A stretch of DNA of 7,258 bases from Acidimicrobiaceae bacterium (GTDB lineage Bacteria; Actinomycetota; Acidimicrobiia; Acidimicrobiales; Bog-793), in NCBI GenBank assembly GCA_003170375.1, contig PMZN01000071.1, positions 1 through 7,258 on the forward strand, read 5' to 3'. Position 1 is the stretch's first letter, and each line of letters begins with the position of its first letter. The position numbers and the translations under genes were made by a program. The notes beneath the pieces were generated by a model. It made no database searches. It was not told the DNA's origin and saw only the letters and a program-made list of their open reading frames with translations. Shown here one piece after another: positions 5,422-7,258 of the stretch.

Positions 5422-6592
5422 CGACCCGTTCCAGCAAGCGGACGCTGCAGCCCGCCATCTCGACGAGCGGCGAAACCTCGGTCACCACCCGCTCGGCGAT
5501 GGCCGCGAAGACTCCGGCGAGCGGTCCGGCTTCGTCCATCGCTATCGGCACGCCCGCGTCACCGCCGGCGGCCACGTTCGCATTGAGTGGCACCGATCCG
5601 ACGAGCGGTACGCCGATCTCGTCGGCAAGGCGCTGGCCGCCACCGGATCCGAAGATCTCGTAGGTCTCACCATGCTCGCAGGTGAAGGCCGACATGTTCT
5701 CGATGACGCCGGCGACACGAATATGTCCTCTACGCGCCATGTCGGCCGCGCGGCCCGCGACCTTCTGTGCTGCTTGGTTCGGTGTCGTGACCACTAGCAC
5801 TTCCGTGCGCGGGAGCATCCTGGCCAAACCCATCTGGACGTCGCCGGTGCCGGGCGGGAGATCGATCACGAGGTAGTCGAGCGCGCCCCACCGGACGTCC
5901 TCCAAGAAGTGCTGGACCGCCCGGTTGAGCATGAGGCCGCGCCACATGATCGCCTCGTCCTCGCCCGAGAGGAAGCCCATCGAGATCACTTTCAACAAGC
6001 CGGAGCCGACCGCACGCTCGAAGGGGATCATCTTGCCCGCCTGCGCTTGGACGGCGCCGTCCATCGCGAGCAGTCTCGGCACGGAGTGGCCCCAGACGTC
6101 AGCGTCAAGCAAGCCCACGACGAGGCCCCGGCGGGCGAGCGAGACGGCAAGATTCACGCTGACAGACGACTTGCCGACGCCACCCTTCCCCGAAGCGACA
6201 GCGAGCACCCTCGCCGTCGCCGGGATGTCGGTCGCCACGGCTCTGTCCTGGGCTCTCAGTCGCGCTCTCGCCATGAGCGCCGACCGTTCGCCGGGGTCCA
6301 TCACCCCGGTGCGGACCTCCACTCGCTCGACACCGGGAACTGCTCTCACGTGGCGCTCGACATCGGCACGGAGCTGATCTCGGAGCGGGCAGGCAGCGAC
6401 TGTGAGAGCGACCTCGATGCGCACCGCTCCGCCTTCGATCTCGATATCGCGCACCATTCCGAGCTCGACGATGTCGGCGCCCAGCTCAGGGTCGACCACG
6501 CCTGTAAGCGCCGTCCGGACGGCTTCGGCAGAGAGAGCACCCGCGTCGGGGGGTCCGGCGGGTGAGAGGGGCGGTCGGCGCGACTTGCTCAC
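5393..6592 (-). CDS. mrp: Mrp/ApbC (NBP35-type) iron-sulfur cluster carrier ATPase
   Basis: This 399-residue protein has two parts. The first is an N-terminal MIP18/DUF59 domain (about 20-97; DPELGADIVELGMV and the conserved Cys68-Pro). The second is a deviant-Walker ATPase domain with GKGGVGKSS (135-143), LLDADVWGHSVP (161-172) and IDLPPGTGD (243-251). Such proteins bind an Fe-S cluster at the dimer interface and pass it to apoproteins in an ATP-dependent way. The cluster-binding CxxC of E. coli and Salmonella ApbC is here Cys305-Glu-His-Gly308, so the second cysteine is missing; other actinobacterial relatives also depart from CxxC. A further Cys lies near the C-terminus (MAGCSVRLL). The GTG start has no Shine-Dalgarno; a TAGGCT -10-like box ends 10 bases before it, so the mRNA may be nearly leaderless. 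It is divergent from the A-type carrier gene, its functional partner class. Confidence 0.95.
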   Translation of the reverse strand: MSKSRRPPLSPAGPPDAGALSAEAVRTALTGVVDPELGADIVELGMVRDIEIEGGAVRIEVALTVAACPLRDQLRADVERHVRAVPGVERVEVRTGVMDPGERSALMARARLRAQDRAVATDIPATARVLAVASGKGGVGKSSVSVNLAVSLARRGLVVGLLDADVWGHSVPRLLAMDGAVQAQAGKMIPFERAVGSGLLKVISMGFLSGEDEAIMWRGLMLNRAVQHFLEDVRWGALDYLVIDLPPGTGDVQMGLARMLPRTEVLVVTTPNQAAQKVAGRAADMARRGHIRVAGVIENMSAFTCEHGETYEIFGSGGGQRLADEIGVPLVGSVPLNANVAAGGDAGVPIAMDEAGPLAGVFAAIAERVVTEVSPLVEMAGCSVRLLERVEKALGPIGA

Positions 6593-6594
6593 GG

Positions 6595-6608
6595 TATGAT
6601 CGAGCCTA
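6595..6608. promoter_or_regulatory. Back-to-back -10-like boxes between mrp and the A-type carrier gene
   Basis: TATGAT (6595-6600, plus strand) differs from the -10 consensus at one base and would start a transcript about 65 bases before the carrier GTG. Two bases away, TAGGCT (6608-6603, minus strand) has the TAnnnT pattern and would start mrp mRNA within a few bases of its GTG. No clear -35 is visible for either. The two promoters would overlap and compete. Confidence 0.4.
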
Positions 6609-6659
6609 ACGGTGCGGTGCGGGGGGCCTTCTCGGCTGCTGCGCCCAAGGTCCTTAGCA

Positions 6660-6666
6660 AAAGGAG
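6660..6666 (+). promoter_or_regulatory. Strong ribosome-binding site fixing the A-type carrier start
   Basis: AAAGGAG ends seven bases before the GTG at 6674. It rules against the in-frame ATG at 6596, which falls inside the -10-like box and has no ribosome-binding site. Confidence 0.75.
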
Positions 6667-6673
6667 ATCCACA

Positions 6674-7039
6674 GTGAGTCTTGCGTCCTCAACGGTGAAG
6701 CTCGGTCAGCGCCCCAGCCCGGTGACTCTTACCGATGCCGCTGTGGCCAAAGTGACCGCCCTGCTCGCGCAAGAGGGTGACGACAGCCTCGCGCTCCGTG
6801 TGGCCGTACGGCCCGGTGGCTGCTCGGGATACAGCTACGAGATGTTCTTCGACTCCGAACTGGCCGACAACGACATCGTGCGCACGTTCGGGTCCGTGCG
6901 TGTCGTGGTGGACCCCGAGAGCGCGGAGCTCATCAAGGGTGCAACGCTCGAGTACCGCGATGGCCTGCAGGAAGCCGGCTTTCACATCATCAACCCGAAC
7001 GCGACGCGAACCTGCGGTTGCGGCTCGTCGTTCAGCTGA
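6674..7039 (+). CDS. erpA: A-type iron-sulfur cluster carrier (ErpA/IscA/HesB family)
   Basis: The 121-residue protein has the HesB/IscA fold signature. LTDAAVAKVTALLAQEG is at the N-terminus, and the first cluster ligand is Cys50 in RPGGCSGYSYEM. The C-terminal pair is Cys114-Gly-Cys116 in TCGCGSSFS. A-type carriers accept [2Fe-2S] or [4Fe-4S] clusters from a scaffold and deliver them to targets. Length is normal if the GTG at 6674 is used; the 26 upstream in-frame codons are low-complexity and unlike the family. The single actinobacterial A-type carrier is usually called ErpA; SufA/IscA cannot be excluded without phylogeny. It is divergent from the Mrp carrier, which suggests shared regulation of cluster delivery. 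A RidA-family gene follows 18 bases later on the same strand. Confidence 0.93.
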   Translation: MSLASSTVKLGQRPSPVTLTDAAVAKVTALLAQEGDDSLALRVAVRPGGCSGYSYEMFFDSELADNDIVRTFGSVRVVVDPESAELIKGATLEYRDGLQEAGFHIINPNATRTCGCGSSFS

Positions 7040-7057
7040 GCTGAACCTAGCTTTCAA

Positions 7058-7258
7058 GTGGCAAGCACAGCCGGTCCTTACTCACCTGTAGTCCGCGCCG
7101 GGCAATGGCTGATCTGCTCGGGCCAGCTCGGGCTCGTTGACGGCTCGCTCGTCGAGGGCGGCCTCGCCGCGCAGGTCACCCAAGCGATCAGGAACGCCGC
7201 CTCGTTGCTCGAAAGCGAGGGAAGTGGGCTCGAAGATGTCGTGAAGACAACGGTCTTC
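7058..7258 (+). CDS. RidA/YjgF/UK114-family protein, N-terminal part (cut by window edge)
   Basis: The 67 visible residues start MASTAGPYSPVVRAGQWLICSGQLG and continue to EGGLAAQVTQAIRNAASLLESEG and LEDVVKTTVF. This is the characteristic first half of the RidA fold (GPYSP, SGQ, the Q..QA..N helix, and the V-KTTVF strand). RidA proteins hydrolyse reactive 2-aminoacrylate/imines and so protect PLP enzymes; the family also includes other enamine/imine deaminases. The catalytic Arg and Glu lie beyond the edge, so activity cannot be judged. The GTG has no Shine-Dalgarno and is in the same frame as, and 18 bases after, the upstream carrier's TGA. Expression is therefore probably coupled. A RidA-like gene near this ATPase/WhiB locus also recalls M. 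tuberculosis Rv3678c (from memory). Confidence 0.88.
   Translation, partial: MASTAGPYSPVVRAGQWLICSGQLGLVDGSLVEGGLAAQVTQAIRNAASLLESEGSGLEDVVKTTVF

Noticed and set aside
5909..6565. Plus-strand open frame of 218 codons
   Set aside because: It is antisense to the Mrp P-loop domain, and its composition is that of a mirrored frame.
6596..6673. ATG at 6596 as start of the A-type carrier
   Set aside because: It lies inside a -10-like box and lacks a ribosome-binding site, adding 26 residues foreign to the family. The GTG at 6674 has a strong site.
1..7258. CRISPR array, complete insertion sequence, riboswitch or rRNA
   Set aside because: I saw no regularly spaced repeats, no recognisable transposase with terminal repeats, and no rRNA or known riboswitch core.

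Overview
The window is high-GC DNA from an actinobacterium (Actinomycetota). The strongest lineage marker is a complete WhiB-family protein, a family essentially limited to this phylum and its phages. A TIGR03086/mycothiol-type DinB-like protein, frequent GTG starts and a paired ArsA/Get3-like ATPase locus fit the same assignment. Finer placement (for example Acidimicrobiia) is only a guess. Eight protein genes are recognisable, one of them cut by the right edge, plus one tRNA gene.

Left part (1-1231): sparse. Bases 1-221 hold no assignable gene. A TIGR03086-family gene lies on the minus strand (222-782). It is followed by about 450 bases with no credible gene (783-1231). This stretch borders the 3' end of a tRNA-Pro(CGG) gene, so it may be accessory DNA.

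Centre (1232-4789): a compact minus-strand cluster that looks like one operon. In transcription order it holds two ArsA/Get3-like ATPases (resembling the M. tuberculosis Rv3679/Rv3680 pair, also called BagA/BagB), a stand-alone and partly degenerate receiver-domain protein, a soluble CorC-like CBS-pair protein, and tRNA-Pro. Gaps are 13-28, -26, 27 and 14 bases. Divergent from it, across a 252-base control region, is a WhiB iron-sulfur regulator (5042-5329). From memory, M. tuberculosis has the same neighbourhood (Rv3678c RidA-like, Rv3679, Rv3680, whiB4), so the core association is probably ancient. The receiver and CBS partners are the less familiar part.

Right part (5393-7258): an Mrp/ApbC iron-sulfur carrier ATPase (minus strand, convergent with whiB), a divergent A-type iron-sulfur carrier (ErpA/IscA-like), and the start of a RidA/YjgF-family gene 18 bases further on. 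The Mrp and ErpA genes share an 81-base intergenic region with back-to-back -10-like boxes.

Theme: much of the window concerns iron-sulfur chemistry and deviant-Walker P-loop ATPases. WhiB carries a redox-sensitive cluster, Mrp and ErpA assemble or deliver clusters, and RidA protects PLP enzymes from reactive enamines. The Bag-type ATPase pair with receiver and CBS proteins may be a signal-responsive targeting or metabolic-control module under WhiB-linked regulation. That last statement is inference.
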